From a virus: a DNA stretch of 64,000 nucleotides. The notes under the pieces are model-generated. The model was not told the origin of the DNA. It did no database searches and was given only the letters and a program-made list of their open reading frames with translations. Position numbers and translations under genes: made by a program. This document shows positions 9,276-16,400 of the stretch, in pieces (position 1 is the stretch's first letter; every line of letters starts with the position of its first letter). The DNA lies in the IMG/VR virus record IMGVR_UViG_3300032285_002244, positions 1 through 64,000 of that record; one strand, 5' to 3'.

Positions 9276-10859
9276 CTAGAAAAAAGGATTACTGGAAGCT
9301 ACTACTTCTGGCATGACCAAATCCTGGGTTAAAGAACAAGCTATAGACAAGGAGTCCACAAAGTCGTCATGAGCATAGGTTTCATCAGGGGCAGCTACTA
9401 AAAAGTTAGGTCCTTTGAAGGTAACTTCGGCATCCACCATTTGTTGAAAAAACCTTTTCCAAGTACGCAATCTGCGTGTTTTTGCATGTGCAGGCCAAGA
9501 AATCATTTCTCTTTGTATCAGCGCTTGTAGATGTTTCCATCTCTTTGACTGTTCACTTGGGCTAGAAGTTAATGGCATAACCTCTGCTCTAGGTAATAGA
9601 AGTTTTAATCTTTGGGCGACAGCATCACCAACACCATTAGCATCAACGCCCACAGCAAGTACATCATAGTTCTCCAAAAAGTTTACTATTTGAAAGTACT
9701 GTTCTTCCCAGTCATCGCCTTGCATCTCTAACCAGTTTAATACACGGTGGTCAAAATAACCGAACTCGTCTGGCCTATCCCAGTCAACCCATACAACCGT
9801 AACAACAGTTGAGTCAGTTTTTCGTGCTGGGTCAATACCCACTACTACTGGTGTCTTATGCCAAGACTTAACCATCTCTTGAGATGTATCTCCAAGTTTT
9901 TCCATTACAGAAGAAGTAACAAACATTCCGCGCTCAAGTAACCATTTGCAGTTGTATGACATTTGGAATTCGTCAGAATCTTCACCAATACGAAGCATTT
10001 CTTTTCGTACGAACTTTTCGTAGTTAGAATTAAACTTAGATACTTCTTTCCAATCCCATTGGAAATGGTTTTGTCTATTACCTTTAGTAGTTTGTTTACG
10101 TCTGTTTAACTGAATTGCACGATAGAAGTTGTTCTTACTAGTTGTAGGAGTTCCAGTCTTAACCATTGTTCCTGCGTAGTATGCAAGCATAGGAGCAATA
10201 GATTTTGATACAACAAAGTCATCTGCTTCTTGACATTCATCGATAACAATCAAATGGAAAGACTTAGATTCAATCTTTGCGCGAGGGTTTGCTGTCATCA
10301 TCGTAATAGTAGAACCAGAGTTCTTTAATTTAATTTGGCGTGTAACTCCACCAACACGTGCAGTAACATCATCAATTTCTGGGTCTCCCATAATCTCAAG
10401 AGCACGTTCTGAAGTTAAGCGGGTTACAGCACGACCAAATAGTGTTTCTGCCTGTCCCTCTGTAGGAGCAAACAACCCAACCCATAAGCCATCTTTAAAT
10501 TTTCCAAGCAAATCTGGGTACAGCTTTGCAAGGCGTGGAAGCAAAACCATTAAGGTAGCTACTGTATCTGCAACTGTTTCTGACTTGCCTGACTGACGAG
10601 AAGCAAGAGCTGTAATTTCTTCACCATCGTTGATGATTACAGATTCAATTATTCTTCTCGCTAAAGGTTTTTGGTATGGGTGCAAATCATGACCAACAAG
10701 AACTTTTAGAAAATCCATTATCTTGTCGATTAGTTTGTTTACAAACTCCTGAGATAGTTCATCTAGTTGCTCGTCAACCTGTTCTTCTACAGGTTGTTCT
10801 TCCTGAAGATAAAATTCAGGACTTATCTCTTCAAATTTGTCTTCGTTAAAGTTTTCCAT
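9276..10859 (-). CDS. terL: Terminase large subunit
   Basis: 527 residues, the full length for the family. The ATPase half has an adenine-binding HPYQKPLARRI, Walker A ASRQSGKSET (about 86-95), Walker B LIVIDECQE (about 203-211) with the catalytic Glu, and a coupling motif KTGTPTT (about 234-240). The nuclease half has the RNase H-like acidic residues in VVVGIDPARKTDS (Asp about 343), LAVGVDANGVGD (about 405-416) and HDDFVDSLSIA near the C-terminus. TerL binds the portal, pumps DNA into the procapsid with ATP and cuts concatemers. A small terminase subunit is not recognised nearby; the overlapping small genes just upstream are candidates by position only. Confidence 0.96.
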   Translation of the reverse strand: MENFNEDKFEEISPEFYLQEEQPVEEQVDEQLDELSQEFVNKLIDKIMDFLKVLVGHDLHPYQKPLARRIIESVIINDGEEITALASRQSGKSETVADTVATLMVLLPRLAKLYPDLLGKFKDGLWVGLFAPTEGQAETLFGRAVTRLTSERALEIMGDPEIDDVTARVGGVTRQIKLKNSGSTITMMTANPRAKIESKSFHLIVIDECQEADDFVVSKSIAPMLAYYAGTMVKTGTPTTSKNNFYRAIQLNRRKQTTKGNRQNHFQWDWKEVSKFNSNYEKFVRKEMLRIGEDSDEFQMSYNCKWLLERGMFVTSSVMEKLGDTSQEMVKSWHKTPVVVGIDPARKTDSTVVTVVWVDWDRPDEFGYFDHRVLNWLEMQGDDWEEQYFQIVNFLENYDVLAVGVDANGVGDAVAQRLKLLLPRAEVMPLTSSPSEQSKRWKHLQALIQREMISWPAHAKTRRLRTWKRFFQQMVDAEVTFKGPNFLVAAPDETYAHDDFVDSLSIACSLTQDLVMPEVVASSNPFF

Positions 10860-10879
10860 AATTACCTAACAATAGCGAA

Positions 10880-10900
10880 GACCCACCTAATTGGTGGGTC
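10880..10900 (-). terminator. Hairpin upstream of terminase
   Basis: A perfect 8-bp stem, gacccacc with ggtgggtc, and a five-base loop lie 20 bp before the terminase ATG and 35 bp after the stop of the preceding gene. There is no T-tract. It may attenuate or process the transcript entering the terminase gene. Confidence 0.45.
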
Positions 10901-10934
10901 AACGCCAGACCTGTAGAGAGGTGAAGCATAAAAA

Positions 10935-11177
10935 TCATATCACAGACGATGAACGTTTTTTTAACTCTTTTGCAATTGCAAAAAAAGCTTCAGAACCTAA
11001 CAAAACCTCTTCTAAATCTGCATCACTCTGAAGTTTTTGCCATGCTGTCAGATGTTTGCCAATCGTGTACATCGATTGCTCCATCCATGAAATTAAATCT
11101 GGAGTAGAGATTGTTGCTACTCGCTTCTCTATTCGAGTCTGAGGCTGGTGTCCAACCTGCTTCTTCCGTAAAATCAT
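10935..11177 (-). CDS. Small helical protein overlapping 11023-11418
   Basis: 80 residues if read from the ATG at 11177, but this overlaps the upstream gene by 155 bp in another frame and has no clear ribosome site. An internal ATG at 11084 would give 49 residues (MEQSMYTIGKHLTAWQKLQ) and still leave a 62-bp overlap. The C-terminal 48 residues form two probable helices and end in KRSSSVI. Position next to terL makes a small terminase subunit or a regulatory peptide possible. Neither is supported by a motif. Confidence 0.55.
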   Translation of the reverse strand: MILRKKQVGHQPQTRIEKRVATISTPDLISWMEQSMYTIGKHLTAWQKLQSDADLEEVLLGSEAFFAIAKELKKRSSSVI

Positions 11178-11418
11178 CGTATGTTACTTCCCGTGTCTCT
11201 AGTGCGCCTTGTAATGCTTCTTCTTCTTGTCTTAATCCAGTCCATCGACCAAATACTAACGCTTTAAATTTTGGCAATCGTACTATAAAAGGATTAGAGG
11301 TTCTAAATGGTTCTTCTATTTCTTGCGTCCAACCACGGACAATAAACTTTTTTTCCCAGTTATAAGGAAATTTAGTTACTTGTACGAATACTGGTCCGAT
11401 GTTATGCACCTTGGGCAT
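11023..11418 (-). CDS. Hypothetical protein upstream of terminase
   Basis: 131 residues with GAGGTAG before the ATG. The N-terminus (VHNIGPVFVQVTKFPYNW, then FRTSNPFIVRLPKFKALVFGRW) looks like a compact beta domain. The C-terminal 45 residues overlap the next gene in another frame and look less constrained (DSNREASSNN). No family recognised. It sits three bases from the stop of the KTSC gene upstream. Confidence 0.65.
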   Translation of the reverse strand: MPKVHNIGPVFVQVTKFPYNWEKKFIVRGWTQEIEEPFRTSNPFIVRLPKFKALVFGRWTGLRQEEEALQGALETREVTYDDFTEEAGWTPASDSNREASSNNLYSRFNFMDGAIDVHDWQTSDSMAKTSE

Positions 11419-11421
11419 TTA

Positions 11422-12138
11422 CTACCTCTTTTTTTGTTTGTTGTTTTGTCCCATAGTTTTGTATTTAGTACTTGTTTGACCTTTTTCTTTTCCACCACGG
11501 TGAATTTGAGCGCTACGACTAAACATGTAGTATGCCTTTCTAGCAGCTTTAGAAGCGCTAGTGTCATTAGCAGGTCCACGAGGCTTGAAGTCAAGCATCC
11601 GATAAATAATAGCACCTTTAGAACGGTTTGCTTTAAACGCTTTCCATTCATTTTCACTTACTTCGTAATAGTTATAGAAAGTTCCATCACGGAATACTAC
11701 GGTTAGTTTTTCTTCTTCAGCATCGTAACCTGCAGCTACCGTACGGGGACGAGCAGGATTAGTTGTAGATGTTGGAATTAAAGTTAGTTCTGCTGGAGAT
11801 GTGTCTTCATCACTTTGAGGACCAACCATTCCAGGAATAGTAGCTTTTGCTATTCCTTCTGTTACATCTTCAAATTGACGCGTGTAAGATGATGCAGGGT
11901 CTTGACCAGCTCTGTTTTCATAGTCATAACCAGATTCGTCAAAAAGAAAATAATCTAAAGATTGGCTTTTATCAGACATGATGTCTGTAATGGCATTGTA
12001 TTCTGCCTTAGAAGAAGCAACAGGTGCTCCTGTAAAACCTTTACCAAAAGTACTTGTTCCCAGAATGTTCATCAACTCCTGAGAAGACGGCAAAACCGCC
12101 CGTTTACTACGGGCGGTTCCACCTGTTGGTCTTACCAT
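11422..12138 (-). CDS. KTSC-domain protein
   Basis: 238 residues. A KTSC domain is visible at about residues 133-188: AAGYDAEEEKLTVVFRDG, then YNYYEVSENEWKAF and RSKGAIIYRML, ending DFKPRG. KTSC domains are small beta-rich modules often found in phage proteins and next to lysyl-tRNA synthetase; some bind nucleic acid. The C-terminus is strongly basic (GQTSTKYKTMGQNNKQKKR). The first 20 codons contain a 9-bp GC-rich hairpin followed by TTTT on the coding strand (12094-12118), an unusual place for a terminator-like element. Confidence 0.75.
   Translation of the reverse strand: MVRPTGGTARSKRAVLPSSQELMNILGTSTFGKGFTGAPVASSKAEYNAITDIMSDKSQSLDYFLFDESGYDYENRAGQDPASSYTRQFEDVTEGIAKATIPGMVGPQSDEDTSPAELTLIPTSTTNPARPRTVAAGYDAEEEKLTVVFRDGTFYNYYEVSENEWKAFKANRSKGAIIYRMLDFKPRGPANDTSASKAARKAYYMFSRSAQIHRGGKEKGQTSTKYKTMGQNNKQKKR
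12094..12118 (-). promoter_or_regulatory. Terminator-like hairpin inside the 5' coding region
   Basis: aaccgcccg (12094-12102) pairs perfectly with cgggcggtt (12110-12118) with a seven-base loop. On the minus strand the stem is followed by TTTT. It lies about 20 bases inside the KTSC gene. It could attenuate transcription or limit translation of that gene. Confidence 0.5.
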
Positions 12139-12145
12139 TTCTTAA

Positions 12146-12844
12146 TTAGTCTCCGAAGTAACGGACGTGGACTCCTGTGTATTCATCCACAATCATTCCT
12201 GGTGAGTAATTGTCACGCTGCATTGTGATTACGTTTACAAGGTTATTACCTGCGTACACTGTTCCATCTGCTGATGTGTTGAAATCAAGTGCTGGGTCAA
12301 ATGCTTCAGAAACCTTAATTTCAAACCAACTAGCGCTTCCGTCGTTGTTGATTGCTGTGACCTTAGAGTTGTTAGGAAGTGAAAGAGGGTCTCCATCGTA
12401 GTTAACAGAGAGGTTCACTTCATCACCTTCACGAAGACCGATAAGGCCTGCGTTTGAGTAGCCTCCACCCCAGTTGTTGAACTGTGTGTCGTAAGCATAA
12501 ACACGAACAGTTGTACCTGTTGATTCAATGTGTTGGATGCTTAGGTTGTGAGCAACTGAGAACAAGTCAAGATTTACTGCGTCAACTGCAGCGCTTGCTT
12601 GTGCAAGTGTCTTACGTACAAGGTTAGGAATTACTGCTTCAAGTCCTGAGTCTTCATCGCCCCAGTAGTTAGGGATAAATCCTGGGAAGTTAGAGTATCC
12701 AGTTGTAGCAATGATATGGTTATCAAGTGCTGGGTCAAGTGTTGCGCTTTGGCCTTCGCCACCGCGGTCGTCATCTGGTTGCATCGGTAGGTTTCCCCAC
12801 ACGAAGTCAACAACAACGTTTCCGCTATCGTCACGATGTGTCAT
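12146..12844 (-). CDS. Virion-region protein with WGNxPMQP signature (paralogue 1)
   Basis: 232 residues. Residues 11-24 read VVDFVWGNLPMQPD and a DDDRG follows, the same signature as in the genes at 12896 and 13807. A common ALDNHIIATTGYSNFPGF segment follows. A degenerate PASTA-like unit (IPNLVRKTLAQASAAVDAV) is visible at about 71-105. The rest is an all-beta region with REGDEVNLSVNYDGDP. The three paralogues lie in tandem and are probably virion surface or decoration proteins. PASTA units bind peptidoglycan or sugars in other proteins; that role here is inference. Confidence 0.75.
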   Translation of the reverse strand: MTHRDDSGNVVVDFVWGNLPMQPDDDRGGEGQSATLDPALDNHIIATTGYSNFPGFIPNYWGDEDSGLEAVIPNLVRKTLAQASAAVDAVNLDLFSVAHNLSIQHIESTGTTVRVYAYDTQFNNWGGGYSNAGLIGLREGDEVNLSVNYDGDPLSLPNNSKVTAINNDGSASWFEIKVSEAFDPALDFNTSADGTVYAGNNLVNVITMQRDNYSPGMIVDEYTGVHVRYFGD

Positions 12845-12874
12845 TTTTTCTACTTTCTATAGATAGTTTGTACA

Positions 12875-12892
12875 TCCCTTACGTCTAAGGGA
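12875..12892 (-). terminator. Hairpin between paralogues 2 and 1
   Basis: tccctta (12875-12881) pairs with taaggga (12886-12892) across a four-base loop, immediately after the stop of the 12896-13642 gene. No T-tract follows, so a processing hairpin is as likely as a terminator. Confidence 0.45.
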
Positions 12893-12895
12893 ATA

Positions 12896-13642
12896 TTAGT
12901 TCTTTGTCCAAGTTCCGCCTGTAGCAGTAGTGCTACCGCCAAATGAGCCAGAAACAAGGGTTAACTTAACAGAGGTTCCACCCGTGTTATAAGAGTTGTT
13001 ATCTCCAACAGCGGCTACAACCCAAGGTACGTTAAATGCTGTAACGCCTGTTCCTGCAAGAGTAATTGTGTCTCCAACAGTTGGCTTAACTGTGCGACCT
13101 ATTACATACATGACTACTTGGTTACCATTTAAAGTGCCGCCGAGTTCGGCTTGCGCAGTTCTGTTAATTCCAGCAATAGGGCCTGTTGTTGCTGGAGCAG
13201 GGGCTACGTAAGCATACTTAACAAGTGCTACAGAGGCGCCTGTGTTAACAACTGTTCCTGCTGCAGGAGTTTGAGTTTTAACTTTGCCATCATTAAGTGC
13301 AGTTGCACCAGCAGCATTGTTAGCGGTTGTAACCGCTCCCTTAACAAGACCTGCGTTTGTCAAAGCAGTCGTTGCAGCACTTTCAGTAAGAGCAACTACG
13401 TTTGGTACTACAGCGTTAGCAACAGTGTCGTCGTAAGGAGCGCCCTGAATAAATGATGGGAATCCTTCATAAGAAGTTGTTGCAATAATGTGGCTATCTA
13501 GAGCAGAGTCAAGAGTTGCTTCACCACGGTCATCATCAGGCTGCATCGGGATATTGCCCCAAGCAAAGTCAACACGGACCTGTTGGTCTATGTAAGAGTC
13601 TGTGAACGCATCGTAGCGTCCTGTGTCACGTGGATTGCTCAT
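12896..13642 (-). CDS. PASTA-containing virion-region protein (paralogue 2)
   Basis: 248 residues from the ATG at 13642, which overlaps the TAA of the upstream microprotein (TAATG) and has GGAGAAG upstream. An in-frame TTG farther back lacks this spacing. Signature VRVDFAWGNIPMQPDDDRG at about residues 21-39. A clear PASTA domain follows: VVPNVVALTESAATTALTN, then AGLV, KVKTQTPAAGTVVNTGASV at about 83-165. The C-terminus is Gly/Thr-rich beta structure. PASTA domains bind cell-wall muropeptides in Ser/Thr kinases and PBPs, so attachment of the virion to the actinobacterial envelope is a reasonable inference. Confidence 0.8.
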   Translation of the reverse strand: MSNPRDTGRYDAFTDSYIDQQVRVDFAWGNIPMQPDDDRGEATLDSALDSHIIATTSYEGFPSFIQGAPYDDTVANAVVPNVVALTESAATTALTNAGLVKGAVTTANNAAGATALNDGKVKTQTPAAGTVVNTGASVALVKYAYVAPAPATTGPIAGINRTAQAELGGTLNGNQVVMYVIGRTVKPTVGDTITLAGTGVTAFNVPWVVAAVGDNNSYNTGGTSVKLTLVSGSFGGSTTATGGTWTKN

Positions 13643-13794
13643 TACTTCTTCTCCCAAGATGCTGCTGCTTGAGTGCGAGAAAGGTTAAATACCTTTATTT
13701 GTTTTTTGCACACATCGCATGAGTCAGGGATGTCTTTCCAGACATCAGTTGGTGATGGACGGTCTCCGCAATCACATGAAAGTTGTAGTGCCAT
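13642..13794 (-). CDS. 50-residue zinc-ribbon microprotein
   Basis: A 50-codon frame starting ATG at 13794 reads MALQLSCDCGDRPSPTDVW, then IPDSCDVCKKQIKVF and ends with TAA overlapping the next ATG. The C-x-C and C-x2-C pairs can hold one zinc. It is tightly coupled to the PASTA gene downstream. Its upstream region GAGGATAATC gives a Shine-Dalgarno. Function unknown. Confidence 0.75.
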   Translation of the reverse strand: MALQLSCDCGDRPSPTDVWKDIPDSCDVCKKQIKVFNLSRTQAAASWEKK

Positions 13795-13806
13795 GATTAT
13801 CCTCTC

Positions 13807-14571
13807 TTAATTCCACCACTGGAATGAATCTTTAGTTGGGTCTGTTGTATTAATTACTACAAATGAGTGCCAATAAGAAAAATAATTTGGCTCATATTCA
13901 CCAACAGGAACTGCTTCTGATGGGTAAAAGTCTGTATCTAAAACCATTCCTTCTGACTCTTTTGCAAGCCAAGGACGACCATCCCAGTGTGTACCAATTT
14001 CATCGTTTGGTTCGTAGTAACGATAAAAGATTACTCCTGGGTTATCTGCACCTGGAGCATTGATTGGGTCGTAGTAAGTATCTGTTCCAGAGTCATAGCC
14101 AATGTACTTAAACTCATCTGGTGCATCAAACTCCATAGGTACAAGAAGTGCTGGGTTTACACCGCACTCTTTAAGTTGTTTAATTGCTTCTGCTTCAGAA
14201 ACACCGACAATGTTTGGGTATTGATAAGCAGGAACAACATCCCACCAATCAACAGTTAATGCATATCCTAAATCACCATCAGTACTAGCCTCTGGGTAAT
14301 GCTTCCAATGACGCATTGCAATTACGTGGCTATCAAGTGCTTGAAGTTGATTTGAAATTCCTGGGATATTAGGACCCATAGTTGGAACGCCGTTAATGCT
14401 GCGAGCATAGGACGCATCCGCACCTACGTAATACTCCGCCATTCCATCGCCTGGGTATGGTGACATGCTCCAACGAGCATAGTCGCCTGCTCCATCGCCA
14501 TGGTTTGGTTGCATTGGCATATTGCCCCATGCAAAATCAATACGGGCGTTACCGTTATCGTCAACTGCCAT
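13807..14571 (-). CDS. Virion-region protein with WGNxPMQP signature (paralogue 3)
   Basis: 254 residues, GAGGAAGAG before the ATG. It shares ARIDFAWGNMPMQP (about 9-22) with the two genes downstream, then a specific insert (YARWSMSPYPGDGMAEYYV) and the common ALDSHVIAMRHWKHYPE segment. A PASTA-like unit starts YPNIVGVSEAEAIKQLKE at about 117. The C-terminus holds aromatic repeats (FYRYYEPNDEIG; YFSYWHSFVVIN). It is the first of the tandem series in transcription order. Role as for its paralogues: probable virion decoration. Confidence 0.75.
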   Translation of the reverse strand: MAVDDNGNARIDFAWGNMPMQPNHGDGAGDYARWSMSPYPGDGMAEYYVGADASYARSINGVPTMGPNIPGISNQLQALDSHVIAMRHWKHYPEASTDGDLGYALTVDWWDVVPAYQYPNIVGVSEAEAIKQLKECGVNPALLVPMEFDAPDEFKYIGYDSGTDTYYDPINAPGADNPGVIFYRYYEPNDEIGTHWDGRPWLAKESEGMVLDTDFYPSEAVPVGEYEPNYFSYWHSFVVINTTDPTKDSFQWWN

Positions 14572-14805
14572 TTACTCTTCCTCACATTCGTGGGTGTCTA
14601 GTTCGTTCTCTAATAAAACTTCTTCGCAGTCTTTACATTTAAAGAAGCGAACATCATCTAGTCCCACGTGTAAGGAGTCCGAATGGTATTCATCAACAGT
14701 CATTTCTGGCTGTGCCAAAACTTCTGGAGGAAAAGGTCCTCTAGGGCTATGTACTACAGATGGTACAGCATGACCCTGTACTGCGAACTTGCGAATTAGA
14801 GGCAT
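14572..14805 (-). CDS. Small protein with C-terminal zinc finger
   Basis: 77 residues. The first 50 residues are Pro/Val-rich and unstructured in appearance. The end reads FFKCKDCEEVLLENELDTH-x-C, a C-x2-C...H-x-C zinc-binding pattern. TAA directly abuts the ATG of 13807-14571 (TAAATG), so the genes are coupled. Function unknown. Confidence 0.7.
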   Translation of the reverse strand: MPLIRKFAVQGHAVPSVVHSPRGPFPPEVLAQPEMTVDEYHSDSLHVGLDDVRFFKCKDCEEVLLENELDTHECEEE

Positions 14806-14807
14806 TT

Positions 14808-15098
14808 TTATTTAGCCGTCTTTTTAGTTGTTTTCTTCTTTACAGGCTTAGGGGCTATCTCTTGGACTTCTAGCTCTTCTGTAATTTCTGGTTCTTCTGC
14901 TACTTCAGGCACGTTAGAAAGTGCGCTTAGAGCAGACGCTTGGTCAATAGCATATTGTTCTGTGCGCTTTAATAACCCAGCGCGTTTTCTTTCTTCTAGA
15001 AAACGTGGTAAATGTTTACCACAATAAAGTACAGACGTTTTCTGTGTGATTTCATACACATATGATGCTTCGTTAGTACAGTTTGAACAAGTACTCAT
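14808..15098 (-). CDS. Zinc-finger protein with charged tail
   Basis: 96 residues. The N-terminus CSNCTNEASYVYEI, then VLYCGKHLPRFLEER gives C-x2-C...C-x2-H, the same layout as DUF7455-type proteins of actinobacteria and their phages (compare 18949-19149). The tail alternates acidic (EVAEEPEITEELEVQE) and basic (KPVKKKTTKKTAK) blocks. Function unknown; the family is small, soluble and probably zinc-binding. Confidence 0.7.
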   Translation of the reverse strand: MSTCSNCTNEASYVYEITQKTSVLYCGKHLPRFLEERKRAGLLKRTEQYAIDQASALSALSNVPEVAEEPEITEELEVQEIAPKPVKKKTTKKTAK

Positions 15099-15108
15099 TT
15101 ATGCCCCA

Positions 15109-15603
15109 TTACTTTTTCTTTTTAGAAGAAGCTTTCTTTTTTGGTGTTAGAGGAACTTGTGGTGTGTCATGATATCCAGTTATTGTTCCTCGCTCATTGC
15201 GGTGTGCATACTTTTTAGGTTTTTCAGTAGGAACTACAGGAGCTACAGGAACAGGTTGTTGTTTTTCTTTAGGTTTTTCCTTTGTGTATGAAGCACTAAC
15301 GCCATTTCCAAGGCTAACTTGAATTGGTGTTCCAGCTTCTGCCGAACCATGAAATGTTTTGTGAAGTTCAAGTGCTCTACCGTGACCAGCGTTAGCTGCT
15401 TCTTCTGAACGAGAGTGTGCACTCTCTGCTGCGATTTCTCCAAGCTCGTGCTGACGTTCTAAGTGACGCATTACGCCTTCATGATGTAGTTGGTTAAGAA
15501 CCATAGCGTGGCGTAGGTGCATACCTCCAGCGCTGACTTTGCCTAGAGCATTAGATGCAGCAGCAAATGGATTGCCTGAAGTATTGTATTGGTCAAAACT
15601 CAT
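15109..15603 (-). CDS. Hypothetical protein with helical core and lysine tail
   Basis: 164 residues from ATG at 15603 (MSFDQYNTSG); an upstream ATG at 15621 overlaps the previous gene and has no ribosome site, whereas GAGGG precedes the chosen one. A His-rich helical region (LHHEGVMRHLERQHELGE) at about 40-80 leads into a Pro-rich linker and a C-terminal KKKASSKKKK. No known family. Its position before the virion paralogues suggests a minor virion or assembly protein. Confidence 0.6.
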   Translation of the reverse strand: MSFDQYNTSGNPFAAASNALGKVSAGGMHLRHAMVLNQLHHEGVMRHLERQHELGEIAAESAHSRSEEAANAGHGRALELHKTFHGSAEAGTPIQVSLGNGVSASYTKEKPKEKQQPVPVAPVVPTEKPKKYAHRNERGTITGYHDTPQVPLTPKKKASSKKKK

Positions 15604-15610
15604 AGGTACA

Positions 15611-15973
15611 TCATCCCTCATTTTCTAAAGTTTGAGGGTCTTTAGTTAAACAATTTTCTATGGAAATTAAACGTTCTCCCATTTCTACAAAAGCTTCCAT
15701 AAGGATTCCTTGGTTCTTGTAGAGTTTGTCTACCTTATCTTTGGTAGTGCTTCCACCGTTGTTGCTAAGCTCCCCGTCTAGCTTATTAAGTCTCTCCATA
15801 ACACCAGGAACACGGTCACGACCTGGTTCTTCCTCTTCGCCTTCCCAATCACGCATAAAGCGTTCCATCCAACTTGCCCAACGTTTTACCTTCTTTCTAA
15901 GAGGGTTTAGTAAAACTCCAAGGCTTATGAGAGCACCAGCGACAACGCCGATAGTTGTAAATAACATAGTCAC
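15611..15973 (-). CDS. Single-pass membrane protein, DUF2746-like
   Basis: 120 residues. One N-terminal transmembrane segment (FTTIGVVAGALISLGVLL) is followed by a basic stretch, a linker with GEEEEPGRDRVPGV and a segment NNGGSTTKDKVDKLYKNQG. The N-G-G-S-x-x-D-x-V-D-x-L pattern with a single N-terminal helix is typical of the DUF2746-like phage membrane proteins found near lysis genes of actinophages. A holin-associated or spanin-like role in lysis is inferred from location next to a holin-like gene. Confidence 0.7.
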   Translation of the reverse strand: MTMLFTTIGVVAGALISLGVLLNPLRKKVKRWASWMERFMRDWEGEEEEPGRDRVPGVMERLNKLDGELSNNGGSTTKDKVDKLYKNQGILMEAFVEMGERLISIENCLTKDPQTLENEG

Positions 15974-15990
15974 TGGTGCTACTCCTTATT

Positions 15991-16182
15991 TTACTTCTTG
16001 CCGAAACCGTATGATGGGTCTTTTGGATTTACGAACTTTGCTGCTGGGCCGATAAGACCTGCAATAAAAGCATTAAGCAGAGTCTTTGGGTCTGTGATAC
16101 CGCTCATGTACATAGCGGCAACGGCAGCAGCCGAAGCGCGTAGCCATGTGGCTCCTGCAGACTTAAGTGTATTGATATCCAT
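15991..16182 (-). CDS. Holin-like small membrane protein
   Basis: 63 residues. A first helix (WLRASAAAVAAMYMSG) and a second (LLNAFIAGLIGPAAKFV) are joined by a short DPKT turn, followed by NPKDPSYGFGKK. The sequence LLNA..AGLIGP..KFVNPKD..YG is a common pattern in holin-like proteins of actinobacteriophages. Holins open the cell membrane at the time of lysis. AGGAG lies upstream of the ATG. Confidence 0.75.
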   Translation of the reverse strand: MDINTLKSAGATWLRASAAAVAAMYMSGITDPKTLLNAFIAGLIGPAAKFVNPKDPSYGFGKK

Positions 16183-16220
16183 ATTTCTCCTAACTAGTCG
16201 CCCTCAGAACTAATTGTTTA

Positions 16221-16400
16221 TTATTCTTTTGGGTTGCGCAGTCTAAGCGTAATAATCCACACAATAAAGGACGCTAAAGTTACTTTTCCAATAACGGTTT
16301 TAGCACTTCCTGTTAAGACTAACCATGCGGAAAAAAGACCAACAAAGGTCCAAATTTCGCTAAAGAAGTCTGCTGAGATATCTTTAAAGAATTGTTTCAT
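16221..16400 (-). CDS. 59-residue two-helix membrane protein
   Basis: The frame [15 protein letters not shown]...ends RLRNPKE and has two hydrophobic segments (WTFVGLFSAWLVLTG and VTLASFIVWIITL). The ATG at 16400 overlaps the TAA of the upstream secreted-protein gene (TAATG). Size and topology suit a second holin or an antiholin. It belongs to the same cassette as the two membrane proteins downstream. Confidence 0.75.
   Translation of the reverse strand: MKQFFKDISADFFSEIWTFVGLFSAWLVLTGSAKTVIGKVTLASFIVWIITLRLRNPKE

Noticed and set aside
10935-11418. Programmed frameshift tail-assembly chaperone pair
   Set aside because: There is no neighbouring tape measure gene and no clear slippery sequence; position next to terminase argues against it.
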